Positions 10,680 to 23,222 are shown, counted from the first letter of the stretch. The stretch: 64,000 nt of DNA from Heracleum sosnowskyi (GCA_030848705.1 JAUIZM010000016.1:2790001-2854000), one strand, 5' to 3'. Notes: generated by a model not told the origin, from the letters alone. Numbers and translations are program-made.

Positions 10680-11831
10680 GGTAAAAGGAAAAATGTGTTA
10701 GTCATGGATAGTGGATGTTCTGTGCACATGACTGGAAACAAAGCCCTTTTATCAGAATATGAGGAAAAAGCTGGCCCAACTGTGTCTTATGGAGATGGCA
10801 ACATTGGACAAACCTTGGGATATGGCAATATAATTATTGGAAATGTCATCATTGAAAAAGTAGCTCTAGTGAAGGGACTAAAACACAACTTGTTGAGTAT
10901 TAGTCAAATCACTGACAGAGGTTATCATGTCAATTTCTATTCCACACATTGTGAAGTAGTCAGTAAAGCAACAGGGAAGATAGCACTAACTAGCTACAGG
11001 CATGGTAACATATATGAAGCCAACATTCTCTCAGATACTGATGGCTCCCCTACATGTTTCATCAGTAAAGCTTCAGTAGATGAAAGTTGGAATTGGCACA
11101 AGAAGCTTTCTCATCTCAACTTCAGCAACATCAATGAGTTGGTTAAGAAAGAGTTAGTAAGAGGATTACCTAATGTCTTATATACACCTGATGGACTCTG
11201 TGATGCATGCCAAAAAGCAAAACAAAGAAGGACATCATTCCAGAGTAAATCAGTATCCTCGATTGAAGAACCATATCACATGCTACATCTTGATCTGTTT
11301 GGTCCAGTCAACATCATGTCCATCAGTAAGAAAAGGTACACTCTTGTAATTGTTGATGAATATTCTAGATTCACCTGGGTGTATTTTCTGCATAGAAAAG
11401 ATGAAACTCCTGAAGTTCTGTTGGATCATGTGAGGATGATTGAGACAACCACAAAGTACAAAGTCAAGATTCTGAGAAGTGATAATGGTACTGAATTTAA
11501 GAATTCAAAGATGGAAGAGTTCTGCAAATACAAAGGAATATTTCAAAAATTCTCTGCTCCTGGCACACCTCAGCAAAATGGAGTAGTAGAAAGGAAGAAT
11601 AGAACTCTTATTGAAGCTGGCAGAACTATGTTGGAAGAAGCTAAATTACCTACATATTTCTGGGCAGAAGCAGTCAACACAGCATGCTATACACAAAATC
11701 TCACATTGATAAACAGGCATGGTGTCACTCCTTATCAGTCACTCAAAGAGAAGAAACCAAGTCTGAAGCATTTGCATGTGTTTGGCTGTAAATGTTTTGT
11801 TCTCAGAACTCATCCTGAACAGCTAGGGAAA
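10674..11831 (+). pseudogene. pol: B1 pol, 5' part (protease and integrase)
   Basis: First 386 codons of the pol frame. Aspartic protease motif MDSGCSVHMTG, GAG-pre-integrase WHKKLSHLNF, integrase DDE residues in LHLDLFGPVN (near residue 205), SDNGTEF (near 268) and QQNGVVERKNR (near 302). The frame is cut on a codon boundary after HPEQLGK by the reversed B2 copy and resumes at 36862. The pieces would form a 1112-residue Pol of the same length as the B2 protein, so the break is due to the insertion only. Confidence 0.92.
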
Positions 11832-12437
11832 TGTTGCCCAGTAAATAACAATTGTAGAAGGGGGTTGAATACAATTGTATAAGATTCTCGACTTTATATA
11901 ACACAAATATGAAAGATCAATAACAATAACAATAACAATAACAACTTTATTAACTTTGATATAAAACTGTTACAAACTCTCTTAAGAAATTCTGATGTTC
12001 TTAAGAGCTGCTAGCTTACAAAAACTCTCTCAAGAAATTCGGTTCTTAAGAGCTTCTCTCCGATTATGTTCTCTCTCTGATAAGTACATAAATCGAAACC
12101 AAAACTGTGTTTATATAGTGCACACAGCTTCTCTATCAATAACAAGATAAGTCCTAATCATAATAAAGATAGAAACATATCTTTAATCGATAGCTGCATT
12201 CTACAAACCAGGAACAAACTTCCATGTTTATCTAGACTCCAAATATAACTCGAAGTAGGAATCCTGATCAGCTTCAAGTCCTGATGATCAAACCTGATCA
12301 TAGTCTGAGTAGGAATCCTGATGATCAATAAGATACTGACGCTTGATCAAATACTGATAACCATGCAATACTGATGACGTCAGCAATCCTGATCAGTTGA
12401 GTCTAGCTTCTGACGATCATTGAATTCTGATCTAACA
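11832..12437 (-). repeat. 3' LTR of B2
   Basis: 606 bp with TGTTGCCC...TCTAACA on the plus strand. It carries the same AATCCTGAT/AATACTGAT words (12255-12405) and a TATA region at 12111-12119 as the other B LTRs. It is 13 bp shorter than the B1 LTRs, with (AACAAT)n and leader differences. Confidence 0.95.
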
Positions 12438-12453
12438 ATCTCCCCCAATCTCA
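12438..12453 (-). other. PPT of B2
   Basis: On the minus strand GAGATTGGGGGAGAT directly precedes the 3' LTR. This is the plus-strand primer site for reverse transcription. Confidence 0.85.
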
Positions 12454-12546
12454 TACTTTGTGAAATAAAGTATAGATTCCAAATATTCAATGATGTCAAA
12501 AACATGTATCAAAATGTACGAGTATCTTCAGAAACAACTTATCTGT

Positions 12547-15500
12547 TCAAGCTTTGTGATAGAACAGATTCATCTTCAAGAAGTTGGATAATAATCTTTC
12601 TTCTTTTTCTTCAAGAATTTGAATCAGTCTTTCCTTAAGATTTCTGAGTTCTTCATCTTCCTCATTAATCTGGTAGATAGCTGCTCTGAGATTCTGTATG
12701 GAGTTTCTCTGTAGACTGTGCTCTTCAAGCAAAAGATAAGCAATTTCCTTCCCATCAGGATTGAGAAAAAGATGAGTCATGCCAAAATTTACTTCTTTAA
12801 CAGCAGTACCTCTTTGCATTTCCACATCCTGACCTCTTTGATTTAAGTACATGGGAGTATAATTACCATTGAAATTACTGTTTCCATCCAGTCTTCTTCT
12901 TATAGTTGACAAAATCTTGTCACTCCATTCTTTGTACACTTGGTTCTTCCATCTTAACAGATAGTGAACATATTTCAGTTCCTGTGTAGTTTTCATCAGC
13001 AGATCTTGAATAGATAGAATCTTCACACTACCATCTTTCATGAAGTACAGAAGCTTTTCTTTCTTTTCAAAACCATCATGACAATCTATAACTATATCAA
13101 CAGCTAATAAATTGTTCAGGTTTTCAGAAGTTAAAGTACCTCCAATTTCTGTCAAGGAGTAAGTATCAACATATGACATATTCAGATATTCACCATCTCT
13201 GTGTCCAATACCTCCTCTTGAATTACTTGACAATTGCTTCAGATTTGAAAACATTTTTAACCAGAGTGCTTTTGATCTAGCCATATCAGACAAATCAACA
13301 ACACTTGAAGCGCTTGTAATAATTCCACCAGACTGAAAATTGATAGGTGTATCACAACTTAATGTGCTAATATGTTTCCACTTCTTGTCCTTTTCTTTTT
13401 CAAAGGCATAGCTTCTTTCCAGCGAAGATTCTTGTCTGCTTGAGTTTCTCCATTTTCTTTCATTTGAAACTTTAAGCCTTTGTAGATAGAGATTGAAATC
13501 TTTATTTGTTCTTCTTGTAATATCTCTTCTTCTGGCTTCTTCTTCTTCATCTACTTCTTTGTTGTGACAATCAACAACAGTAGATAAGATTATCAAATCA
13601 ACCTCTTGCAGAATTTCAGATTCGTCAGGATCTTGAATATTGTCAGGATTAGAATCTTCAATTTGATTTGTATTGCTGAGAGTTGATTTACTTGATTTTC
13701 TTCTCAATTCAGGTTCTTCTTCAACAATTCCATCATCACCAAAAGTAGATCTGTCAGGAACTACTAGAGTTTGAATAGGTTCAGGAATTTCTTCAATTCT
13801 TAACCCTCTAGACCTTGTCTGTCTAGGTACTGTTTGAGTTGAAGAACCTCTTTTACTTCTTCTAGCACCTCTCCTACCTCTGCTTCCTCTACCTCTAGCA
13901 GGAGCAGTATAGCTTTCCATTGTCTCTCTTTGTAGTCTAAAAAATTCTTCATGTGAGAGATCTGGATATTCTTCACTTGCTGTAGAGAGTGCTTTTCTTG
14001 CAAATAATTGTTGAACTCTTTTATCAGTGTGATATAGAGTAACAATTCTGCCGTCTTTTGTAGAAAACTTCTGGAATAAATTTGATGCATCTTCAGGATT
14101 ATCAATAATCACATCTTCATCACCTTCAGGAATTGTAGCAAGAATGTGTCCATGACCAGGTGTCAGGATTTGATCTTCCGTCAGGATCTGAGACTGCACC
14201 AATGTTCTTACTGTCTTAACTCCAGAATCAGAAACATGAGTTGACTGCGTTGTTTGACTTTGAGAAGTATGGATTGTCTTCATAACAACAGCATCAGAGG
14301 TTTCTCCTTGTATCGCTTTGTCACCACCATCATCTCCAGTATCATCATCATTATTTCTTAATACTAGATCAGGTGTACATTTTGTCTGAATAACCTTCTC
14401 CCCCTTTTTGACATCAGGATTTGACAATAATTGCAAAATTAAGGAAAGAGAGGCTTGAATTTCAGTTACCTTAGTATCCAGAGAATCAATTCGTTGTTTG
14501 ATGGAGGTTTGTTCTGAAACAACAGATTTCACTTGGGATTCCACTACCCTTAGTTGAAAAGTAGTAGGCACCTTTGTAAAATTATTAAAGATATCAGTCC
14601 TCACTTTTTCAGTTGAACCCTTGATAGAATCAATCTCACTTTTCAGGCTTTTGGATAACAGAGTAGTAGCCTTCAGATGATTCTTCAAGTCTTGATTCTC
14701 TATAGACTTCACTGCATTATAGGCATGTTCAATAGCAGAAGAAAAACTGATAGATTCATCAGAATTGTGCCATGAATTGTTCCATTCATTCTATCTAAAT
14801 GCCTCTGCAGGATCAAAGGAAGGAGTAGAAAAATCTTGTCTCTGATCTTTCCCAGTAAAAGCATTGCCAGCCATAAATGTACTCGATGAACCAAAATTAG
14901 TTCCAAGACTAATCTTGAGTGCTGTAGCAAGCTGTTCCTTCTCTTTTCTATTCTCATTATCATCATCACTATCATCATCAGAATTATCATCATCAGAACC
15001 ATGAGATATATCAGGATCAGGAATTGCAATACCTTTCAGTTTATCCTGTGATTCTGAGATAGGATGATCTATTGGTCTTGAACGAAGTGGCTGTATCAAA
15101 ATAGGTTCATTATCAGGAGCACCACTAACGTCAGGATGAACATCGTCAGGATTTGATATGCTTGCATCAGTATTCGCTACCAATGGTTCTTGTGGAGCTT
15201 GAAGTTCAGAAGCTGCTTCAACACTTTGAGTTAAAGGTTCTTGTGTGCTTCCCTCATTGACAATGTTCGCGACCAATCTTTCAACAGAAGCTGTAGCTTT
15301 GCCTGCATCTTCACTTTGAGAAGATGGTTCTTGTGTAGCTGGAATGTTGATGTCTTCATTCTCCCTTTGAGAAAATGGTTCTTGTGTGACCATTCCACTA
15401 GCTAAGCCTTCACCCAAACTTTGATTGAGTGGTTCTTGTGTGGCAGGATCAATAGTAGTTGCTGAATTACTCTGAAATTCAGGTTCTTGTGGGCTTGATC

Positions 15501-17007
15501 CTTTCAGCTTCTTCTGTCTCTGATAGACTAACTCTTCTGCATTCCTCTTTTTCTTTGATGTAGGTGTAAGACCAACCAAGGAAGCAGTTGTAGATACCTT
15601 CTCCCAAGAATGTCCTTGAATCTGAGATGGAGAGGCTGGAGAGTCTGATATAGAGACAACTTTTGTTGCTGCATCAGGAATACTAACATCAGGATTTGAT
15701 GTCTGAATATCAGTATCCTTCATTTGCACTGTCAAAGGAATATGATACCTGCTCTTTGATAATTTCCTTGTCTTTTGTGGTTTTGATGAAGGTACCACAG
15801 CTTTAGTAGCAGTATCAGCAACTTCCTTGTTCACATTCATCACAGAGGATATAGGTAAGTCATCCTCGGAATCACTTTCATCAATCAACCTTAACTTCCT
15901 TTTCACAGGAACATCCTTAACAACCTTATCAGCTTTCTTCACCAGGACCCCTTGTACACCCCCTTGTATACTCATTTTAGTGAGTGGTGTAGAGGAAAAA
16001 TCCTTTGAACCTGATTGCCTTCCAGACACATCAGTTCTAGCTGATTTCTTTGATTTTACAACTAAAGTCTTTTGAGAGACAGTAGAGGTGGTTGTTAACT
16101 GTTTAGACTGTTTAGGTTGCATGCTTGTGTCAGGAACAAGGTGGGTTGGTCCTTGTACCATAGCATTAGAAAGTAGTCCATAACGAGTAGGCATTTTCTG
16201 TTGTAAGAAAAACCTAACCTCATCAGGAATAAAAGCATTTCCTATAAAACCATTTGCCTTATCACTGTTGACTAAGGACTTAATATTATTCTCAGTAATT
16301 CTACAGATTGGTAGAACTACATCATCCTCAAAAACAACATTAGGACATAAGTGATTAAATATCAACTGTAAAAATCTAAGAAAACAGACAGAACCCAACT
16401 TATCTGATTTCCTATCACTTAAAGCTTTTAAGATAAAAGAGCCATAATCAAACACTGTAGAATGGATAAGAGAGTACCCAATTTTAAGAGATCCTGATGG
16501 AAGAGCATCAAAATTTGATGTCTTGTTCAGGAAACAGCGGCTGATTGTATCAAAGAAGAAATTCCATTCCTTCTTAAGCTTTGTCCTAAAGAGATTTCCA
16601 TATCTCTTTACTTCTCCATTGTAGCCCAGTTTCTTGACAAACTCAAATAGAGCAGAGTCTGAAATCACCCTAGGGACTTTTTCACCCAGAATAGGCAAAT
16701 GCAGTGCCTCTTCTATAACAGCAGGGGTGACATGATGAGTTGCCCCATTTGATTCGAACTGCATCAGAATGGTTCCTGTAGGACTTTGACCAAAAACAAC
16801 TGTGTTCCAAACCTGCATTACAGACTTAAAAGAAACACTTGCAGGCTCTGTTAAAGCATACTTCAATGGACTTGAAGTAAGAAAATCTTGAATTATATGG
16901 AACTCAGGAGGCAATTCTTGATGGTCTAGAATGGCTACAAAGTTATTAGTGGCAAAAGTAATATCACGAATTACTGTTTGTTTGTTCATGAATGATGAAG
17001 ACGCCAT
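12547..17007 (-). pseudogene. B2 extra ORF downstream of pol, with one nonsense codon
   Basis: Starts at ATG 17007 (MASSSFMNKQ) and is open for 738 codons to TAG 14791-14793, then continues in the same frame to 12547, 1487 codons in all. The B1 copy has CAG at the stop position. Regions: N-terminal domain (about 1-285; EFHIIQDFLTSS, KLKKEWNFFFDTISRCF, FLRFLQLIFNHLC), a long acidic disordered region with degenerate TQEPxxQS repeats (near 15180-15490), a coiled coil (about 755-860), a KKGEK motif on a purine tract (near 14395), an Arg/Gly-rich stretch (ARGRGSRGRRGARR) and a C-terminal domain (YFMKDGSVK...LRAAIYQINEED). The location is that of the env-like ORF of SIRE elements, but I see no signal peptide or clear membrane segment. 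Function unknown. Confidence 0.85.
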
Positions 17008-17505
17008 TATAATGCTTTTGAGAACTCGAGAATTAAGATTTGAAGCAATTAGGGTATGAAAGCACAGAGAGAGATAAAAACGAAAAACTGATGATGAGAG
17101 AGTAATGAAAGATGTGAAACAATGAAAAATATTTTGTTAAAACAAAATATTACTCTCAATGACAGGTGGCAAAATATGATTTGTGCATAACTAATTAGTG
17201 AACAGATTACGTGTGTCATTAAATAAAACTGCACCGCTTTTTATGTGTATGTATAGATATAACTATAAGAGAGCAACACACGCGCGTATACAGTTGTCCT
17301 ACTAAAACTCAATCGTCTATTAGCAGATACGGACGAAAAATTAGGCACAAATTTAGCGATGAAAATACTGACCTGTACATCAGAATTGACCAGTTGACTT
17401 CCTGTCAGGATTGAGTCCTATCAGGATTTGATCAAAGAAAACATACCTTTCTGAATAACCATCAGGATTTGACAGTTATCAGGATTTCCTCTCTGTAGCT
17501 TTTCC
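17008..17505. other. Spacer between pol and extra ORF of B2
   Basis: About 500 bp AT-rich DNA. Several AATCCTGA / ATCAGGAT words lie next to the pol end (17400-17490). No gene seen. It may hold the promoter or leader of the extra ORF. Confidence 0.4.
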
Positions 17506-20500
17506 TCAGAAATTCTCAAAATTCATCATTCCAAGTTCATTCACCAACTTATTGAAAGTAGCTTCAGGTAGTGACTTGGTGAATATATCAGCTAGTTGTT
17601 GATCAGTAGGAACAAAGTGAAGTTCAATTGTTCCTTCCAGAACCTGTTCTCTTATAAAGTGATATCTGATACTTATGTGTTTAGTAAGAGAATGCTGAAC
17701 TGGATTTCCTGTCATTGCAATAGCACTTTGGTTATCACAATAAATAGGGATTTTTGAGTATGACAGGCCATAATCTAACAACTGATTTCTCATCCACATT
17801 ATCTGAGCACAACAACTTCCTGCAGCAATGTACTCAGCTTCTGCAGTTGAAGTGGAAATAGATTTCTGCTTTTTACTGAACCATGAAACTAGTCTTCCAC
17901 CCAAAAACTGACAACTTCCTGAAGTACTTTTCATGTCTATTTTGCATCCTGCAAAATCAGCATCTGAATAACCACACAACCCAAAATCTGATTCCCTTGC
18001 ATACCAAAGGCCAAGTGAAGGAGTGCCTTTGAGATATCTGAAAATTCTTTTGACTGCAATCAGATGTGGTTCTCTAGGTTTTGCTTGAAATCTTGCACAT
18101 AGACAGGTTGCAAACATGATATCTGGTCTACTGGCAGTGAGATACAATAAAGAGCCAATCATTCCTCTGTAGTGAGTTACATCTACCTCTTCACCTTGAT
18201 CAGGATCAAGTTTGGTAGCTGTAGCTATGGGAGTTGAAGCAGGAGTACTGTCTTGCATGTTAAACCTTGTCAGTAAATTCCTTGTGTATTTAGACTGATT
18301 AATAAAAATCCCTTCATCAGTCTGTTTAACTTGAAGACCCAGAAAGTAACTCATTTCTCCCATCATGCTCATTTGATATCTTGACTGCATAAGCTTGGAA
18401 AACTTTTCACACAGCTTATTGTTTGTTGACCCAAAAATGATATCATCAACATAAATCTGAACTAACAGCAACTCCTTACCATGATTCAAATAAAATAGAG
18501 TTTTATCAATTGCACCTCTTTTGAATCCACTTTCCAATAAGAATTGAGCTAAGGTTTCATACCATGCTCTTGGAGCTTGCTTTAGTCCATAAAGTGCCTT
18601 ATCCAGTCTGTAGACATGATCTGGATATTTAGGATCAATGAAACCAGGAGGTTGTTCAACATAAACTTCTTCCTCCAGTTCACCATTTAAGAAAACACTT
18701 TTAACATCCATCTGGAAAACCTTGAATTTCTTATGTGCTGCATAAGCAAGAAATATCCTGATGGCTTCTAGTCTTGCAACAGGAGCAAAAGTTTCATCAT
18801 AGTCAATTCCCTCTTGTTGGGAATACCCCTTTGCAACTAGTCTAGCTTTATTTCTGATAATGACTCCGTCAGAATCAGTCTTGTTCTTGAAAATCCACTT
18901 TGTACCAACTATTGATCTATTCTTTGGTCTTGGTACCAGTTTCCAGACTTCATTCCTTTCAAATTCATTCAGTTCTTCTTGCATTGCAGTAACCCAATCA
19001 GCATCTTTAAGTGCATCTTCAACTTTCTTAGGCTCCTCTTTGGATAGAAAGTTATTATATAAACATTCATTCTGAGTTGCACTTCTTGTTTGAACACCTG
19101 CATCAGGATCTCCAATTATCAAATCAGGAGTATGATTTTTAGTCCATTTCCTTGCTGGTGTCAAATTGTTTCTTGAAATAGATGCTCCCCCTGGATTGGT
19201 GTTATCTTGATTGAAAGAATTTGATTGATTTGAAGCTCTCCCTGAATTATTGCTATGACCTCCTGATGTGTTGTCAGGATTATCACTTGAATCAGTATCT
19301 GAAGAATTCTGTCCTGATGATTGAGTTGACTCTGAACTTGTAGTTGAATGCCGTTGCTCCCCCTCAACATTAGCACTACTAGTTGTATCACTGTTGTTTG
19401 CATCATCAGTATTAGCACCATCAGTATCTGGTGTGTCATCAGGATTTGGTGACCCATCAGGATCTGATGTATTGACAGGATCTGATTCACTTTCTTCAGG
19501 TTCTTTGGAAGCTTCATTTTCAAATAACAATCTATCATGCGAGTCTTCAATGATTCCAGTTATCTTCTTATCATCAAAAGATACATGTATTGACTCCATG
19601 ACAGTTCTTGTTCTCAAATTAAAAACTCTGAAGGCTCTTGATGTAGGATAACCTATGAATATTCCTTCATCAGCCTTTGTTTCAAATTTCCCTAGCTGTT
19701 CAGGATGAGTTCTGAGAACAAAACATTTACAGCCAAACACATGCAAATGCTTCAGACTTGGTTTCTTCTCTTTGAGAGACTGATAAGGAGTAACACCATG
19801 CCTGTTTATCAATGAGAGATTTTGTGTATAGCATGCTGTGTTGACTGCTTCTGCCCAGAAATATGTAGGTAATTTAGCTTCTTCCAACATAGTTCTGCCA
19901 GCTTCAATAAGAGTTCTATTCTTCCTTTCTACTACTCCATTTTGCTGAGGTGTGCCAGGAGCAGAGAATTGTTGAATGATTCCTTTGTATTTCCAGAACT
20001 CTTCCATCTTTGAATTCTTAAATTCAGTACCATTATCACTTCTCAGGATCTTGACTTTGTACTTTGTGGTTGTCTCAATCATTCTCACATGATCCAACAG
20101 AACTTCAGGAGTTTCATCTTTTCTGTGCAGAAAATACACCCAGGTGAATCTAGAATATTCATCAACAATTACAAGAGTGTACCTTTTCTTACTGATGGAC
20201 ATGATGTTGACTGGACCAAACAGATCAAGATGTAGCATGTGATATGGTTCTTCAATAGAGGATTCTGATTTACTCTGGAATGATGTCCTTCTTTGTTTTG
20301 CTTTTTGGCATGCATCACAGAGTCCATCAGGTGTATATAAGACATTAGGTAATCCTCTTACTAACTCTTTCTTAACCAACTCATTGATGTTGCTAAAGTT
20401 GAGATGAGAAAGCTTCTTGTGCCAATTCCAACTTTCATCTACTGAAGCTTTACTGATGAAACATGTAGGGGAGCCATCAGTATCTGAGAGAATGTTGGCT

Positions 20501-20844
20501 TCATATATGTTACCATGCCTGTAGCCAGTTAGTACTATCTTCCCTGTTGCTTTACTGACTACTTCACAATGTGTGGAATAGAAATTGACATGATAACCTC
20601 TGTCAGTGATTTGACTAATACTCAACAAGTTGTGTTTTAGTCCCTTCACTAGAGCTACTTTTTCAATGATGACATTTCCAATGATTATATTGCCATATCC
20701 CAAGGTTTGTCCAATGTTGCCATCTCCATAAGACACAGTTGGGCCAGCTTTTTCCTCATATTCTGATAACAGGGCTTTGTTTCCAGTCATGTGCACAGAA
20801 CATCCACTATCCATGACTAACACATTTTTCTTTTTACCCTGCAT
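17506..20844 (-). CDS. pol: B2 Pol polyprotein
   Basis: 1112 codons. Protease (MDSGCSVHMTG), GAG-pre-integrase (WHKKLSHLNF), integrase (LHLDLFGPVN, SDNGTEF, QQNGVVERKNR), an acidic linker rich in NPDD/NTDD with GGGGGAG purine tracts, RT (TKWIFKNK, ARLVAKGYSQQEG, YVDDIIFGS) and RNase H (YSDADFAGC, CDNQSAIAMTGNP). It copies the element RNA and integrates the DNA. The ATG at 20842-20844 lies in the putative intron/acceptor region, so the true N-terminus depends on fusion with Gag. Beside the RT aspartate it reads DVKSVFLNG where relatives have DVKSAFLNG; catalytic residues are present and the frame is open. Confidence 0.93.
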   Translation of the reverse strand: MQGKKKNVLVMDSGCSVHMTGNKALLSEYEEKAGPTVSYGDGNIGQTLGYGNIIIGNVIIEKVALVKGLKHNLLSISQITDRGYHVNFYSTHCEVVSKATGKIVLTGYRHGNIYEANILSDTDGSPTCFISKASVDESWNWHKKLSHLNFSNINELVKKELVRGLPNVLYTPDGLCDACQKAKQRRTSFQSKSESSIEEPYHMLHLDLFGPVNIMSISKKRYTLVIVDEYSRFTWVYFLHRKDETPEVLLDHVRMIETTTKYKVKILRSDNGTEFKNSKMEEFWKYKGIIQQFSAPGTPQQNGVVERKNRTLIEAGRTMLEEAKLPTYFWAEAVNTACYTQNLSLINRHGVTPYQSLKEKKPSLKHLHVFGCKCFVLRTHPEQLGKFETKADEGIFIGYPTSRAFRVFNLRTRTVMESIHVSFDDKKITGIIEDSHDRLLFENEASKEPEESESDPVNTSDPDGSPNPDDTPDTDGANTDDANNSDTTSSANVEGEQRHSTTSSESTQSSGQNSSDTDSSDNPDNTSGGHSNNSGRASNQSNSFNQDNTNPGGASISRNNLTPARKWTKNHTPDLIIGDPDAGVQTRSATQNECLYNNFLSKEEPKKVEDALKDADWVTAMQEELNEFERNEVWKLVPRPKNRSIVGTKWIFKNKTDSDGVIIRNKARLVAKGYSQQEGIDYDETFAPVARLEAIRIFLAYAAHKKFKVFQMDVKSVFLNGELEEEVYVEQPPGFIDPKYPDHVYRLDKALYGLKQAPRAWYETLAQFLLESGFKRGAIDKTLFYLNHGKELLLVQIYVDDIIFGSTNNKLCEKFSKLMQSRYQMSMMGEMSYFLGLQVKQTDEGIFINQSKYTRNLLTRFNMQDSTPASTPIATATKLDPDQGEEVDVTHYRGMIGSLLYLTASRPDIMFATCLCARFQAKPREPHLIAVKRIFRYLKGTPSLGLWYARESDFGLCGYSDADFAGCKIDMKSTSGSCQFLGGRLVSWFSKKQKSISTSTAEAEYIAAGSCCAQIMWMRNQLLDYGLSYSKIPIYCDNQSAIAMTGNPVQHSLTKHISIRYHFIREQVLEGTIELHFVPTDQQLADIFTKSLPEATFNKLVNELGMMNFENF

Positions 20845-20967
20845 CAGAATAGTAACACACTAGTTAGAACACTTAGGAACCCATACATGTTGGGTTCCTT
20901 TCTCATGCAATTTATTAATTTTAACAGCAGAAGACTTTTTGACTTTAGTAGTCCTGACAGGATTTAC
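20839..20967 (-). other. Candidate optional gag-pol intron of B2
   Basis: Minus strand: donor-like GGA/GTAAAT at 20967 and acceptor TTACTATTCTGATGCAG/GG ending at 20839; 129 nt, phase 0 at both ends. Removal deletes the gag TAG and keeps the frame. Comparative inference. Confidence 0.4.
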
Positions 20968-23172
20968 TCCATCAGGATTTGCTTTGTCAGTATCAGTATT
21001 AACAAAAGCATGCTTCACTATGACATTTTCAGTTTTATCAGACTTTGTACTACTTTCAAACTTAGGCAATGGATCATAAAAGTTATAGTACAAATCATGA
21101 TACTCTTTACATGTATAAATAGAATGCCATAGACTACCACAATGAAAACAGGACTTCTGCGGTTTATATAGTACTGATCTATTCCTAACATCAGACTTAG
21201 GAATATCAGTAATCTTCTTCTTACTCTTCTTACAATCAATAGCAAGATGATTAGAGTTACCACAGTTAAAACAACACTTTCTAGGTGCATTTGGGATATA
21301 TTTATAACCATTCTCTTTATTGATCCCAACTTTACCATTCCTGTTTCTCTTAACAGTAGCTTCCTTTTTCTTATCTGTAACCTCACAGATTTTCTCCTTA
21401 AGCTGTTTCTGAGACAATAGACCTACATTCTTAGTGACTTTGTTCATGACAGGTTTAGACTTTATAATTTTAATTCCTTGACTAGAAGAAGATCCCTTTT
21501 CAAAAGTAGAATTGGAATCCTTACCAAAAACAAAATTAACAGGAGTAATCTTAGATTTGGTTGGGTCTATAACATGTCTATAGGTCTTTGGACTGACTGT
21601 CTCATCAATGACAATTTTCTCTTTCAATTTCTTATCCTCATCTGACTTATATCCTAGACACTCTTTCCAATTCTTAGAGGTATTAATCTCATGAAATTTC
21701 CTACCAGAGTCTGTCCAGGTTCTGATTTTCTCATTAGCAAATTCAAGTTCTTTTTCAAGGGAAGTACATTTAGATATCATCTCTAAGTGCATGTGTTTAA
21801 CATTATCACATTCTTTTTGTACTTCTTGCATACGAGAAAATTCAGCTTCTAATATCTCATTCCTTTTTCTAAGGTCAGACATCTCAGATAAGATTCTAGT
21901 ATTCTCAGCAGTTTGACTTCTAAAGCTAATATGTAATGACTTTAGAAAACGTCTTAACTCAGAAGCATTATCAGTATCAAAATCAAAGATAGTATTTAGT
22001 ACCTTATCATCAGGAGCAGCAGTTACATCAGCATTGGCCATTAACGCATAGTTGACTACCTCAGTATCAGATTCTGAGGAAGAGTCCATCCAATCCTTGC
22101 TTGATGTGATGAGTGCCTTTGTCTTGTTGCATTCAGAAGCAAAGTGACCCATACCATTACACTTGTAGCATCTAACCTTTGACTTGTCAAATTTGCTACC
22201 CTTGCTGTCCTTCTTGATATACTTGTCTTTGTCTGCTTTGAAGGTCTTTTTCTGAAAGTTGCCTTGTCTTCTATTCTTCCTGAACTTCATCCTTCTGAAG
22301 TTTCTGACAATCATAGCAACCATCTCTTCCATGTCTGAATCAGAAGATTCATCACCAGTATTGGCATCAGGATTGCCATCAGTATCTGATGAAGAGTCAT
22401 CAGGATCTGACTCAGCTTCTCTTGCTTTCCTTCTAGAGACCTCCATAGCTTTCCCTTTTGATTTTGCTTCTACATTCAAAGCAATTGACTTTGCCTTGCT
22501 GCTTTTCTTGTTCTTTCTCTGTTGAACTTCAAGATCATGAGTTCTTAGCATCCCATAGATCTCATCAAGAGACACAATGTTCAGATCATACTGGTGTCTA
22601 ATGATTGAGGTCTGAGTATCCCATTCTTCAGGTAAAGCTCTAAGAAATTTGGTGTTTGAATCTTCAGTTTCATATACTTTGTCAACTAAGGATAAGCTGT
22701 TTAATAGTGTCAGGAATCTATCATATAAATCAGTCAGGCTCTCTTCAGGTCTTGCATCGAATTGCTCATATTCTTGAATCAATAGAGCCCTTCTGTTTTT
22801 CTTGACAGATGCAGATCCCTGGCACTGAGTTTCCAAAGTATCCCAGATTTCTTTTGAAGACTTGCATGCAATCACTCTGTTTGACATAACAGCATCAAGG
22901 CTATTATGCAAGATATTCTTTATCTTTGGTTCCCTGAGTACATGAGCTTTTTCTTCTGGAGTCCATTCAGCTTTAGCTTTGACCACATAATGTTCTGGTA
23001 CTGTATCTGTTCGTTCTACGAACTTTGTTGGTATATATGGTCCATCACGAATCCTGTCCAAGTAGTCAGGATCCATAGCCTCCAGGTACATCAGCATCTT
23101 TACCCTCCATGTGGGATATTCTGATATCTTCAAGATGGGAATCTTCATGCTTTCATACTTGGTTGTCAACAT
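20860..23172 (-). CDS. gag: B2 Gag protein
   Basis: 770 codons, nearly identical to B1 Gag along its length (start MLTTKYES instead of MSTTKYES; the end differs, KGTQHVWVPKCSN). UBN2-type region, acidic NPD/NTD linker, CCHC knuckle CYKCNGMGHFASEC and two C/H-rich knuckles are all kept. The start ATG lies 37 nt after the PBS. Pol follows in frame after one TAG. Confidence 0.92.
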   Translation of the reverse strand: MLTTKYESMKIPILKISEYPTWRVKMLMYLEAMDPDYLDRIRDGPYIPTKFVERTDTVPEHYVVKAKAEWTPEEKAHVLREPKIKNILHNSLDAVMSNRVIACKSSKEIWDTLETQCQGSASVKKNRRALLIQEYEQFDARPEESLTDLYDRFLTLLNSLSLVDKVYETEDSNTKFLRALPEEWDTQTSIIRHQYDLNIVSLDEIYGMLRTHDLEVQQRKNKKSSKAKSIALNVEAKSKGKAMEVSRRKAREAESDPDDSSSDTDGNPDANTGDESSDSDMEEMVAMIVRNFRRMKFRKNRRQGNFQKKTFKADKDKYIKKDSKGSKFDKSKVRCYKCNGMGHFASECNKTKALITSSKDWMDSSSESDTEVVNYALMANADVTAAPDDKVLNTIFDFDTDNASELRRFLKSLHISFRSQTAENTRILSEMSDLRKRNEILEAEFSRMQEVQKECDNVKHMHLEMISKCTSLEKELEFANEKIRTWTDSGRKFHEINTSKNWKECLGYKSDEDKKLKEKIVIDETVSPKTYRHVIDPTKSKITPVNFVFGKDSNSTFEKGSSSSQGIKIIKSKPVMNKVTKNVGLLSQKQLKEKICEVTDKKKEATVKRNRNGKVGINKENGYKYIPNAPRKCCFNCGNSNHLAIDCKKSKKKITDIPKSDVRNRSVLYKPQKSCFHCGSLWHSIYTCKEYHDLYYNFYDPLPKFESSTKSDKTENVIVKHAFVNTDTDKANPDGVNPVRTTKVKKSSAVKINKLHEKGTQHVWVPKCSN

Positions 23173-23208
23173 CTTTAGATCGTATCTGATTCAGAATTAA
23201 ATCAGTTT

Positions 23209-23220
23209 GCTCTGATACCA
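23209..23220 (-). other. PBS of B2
   Basis: Plus-strand GCTCTGATACCA is the complement of TGGTATCAGAGC, the initiator-Met PBS, two bases from the LTR end. Confidence 0.9.
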
Positions 23221-23222
23221 AT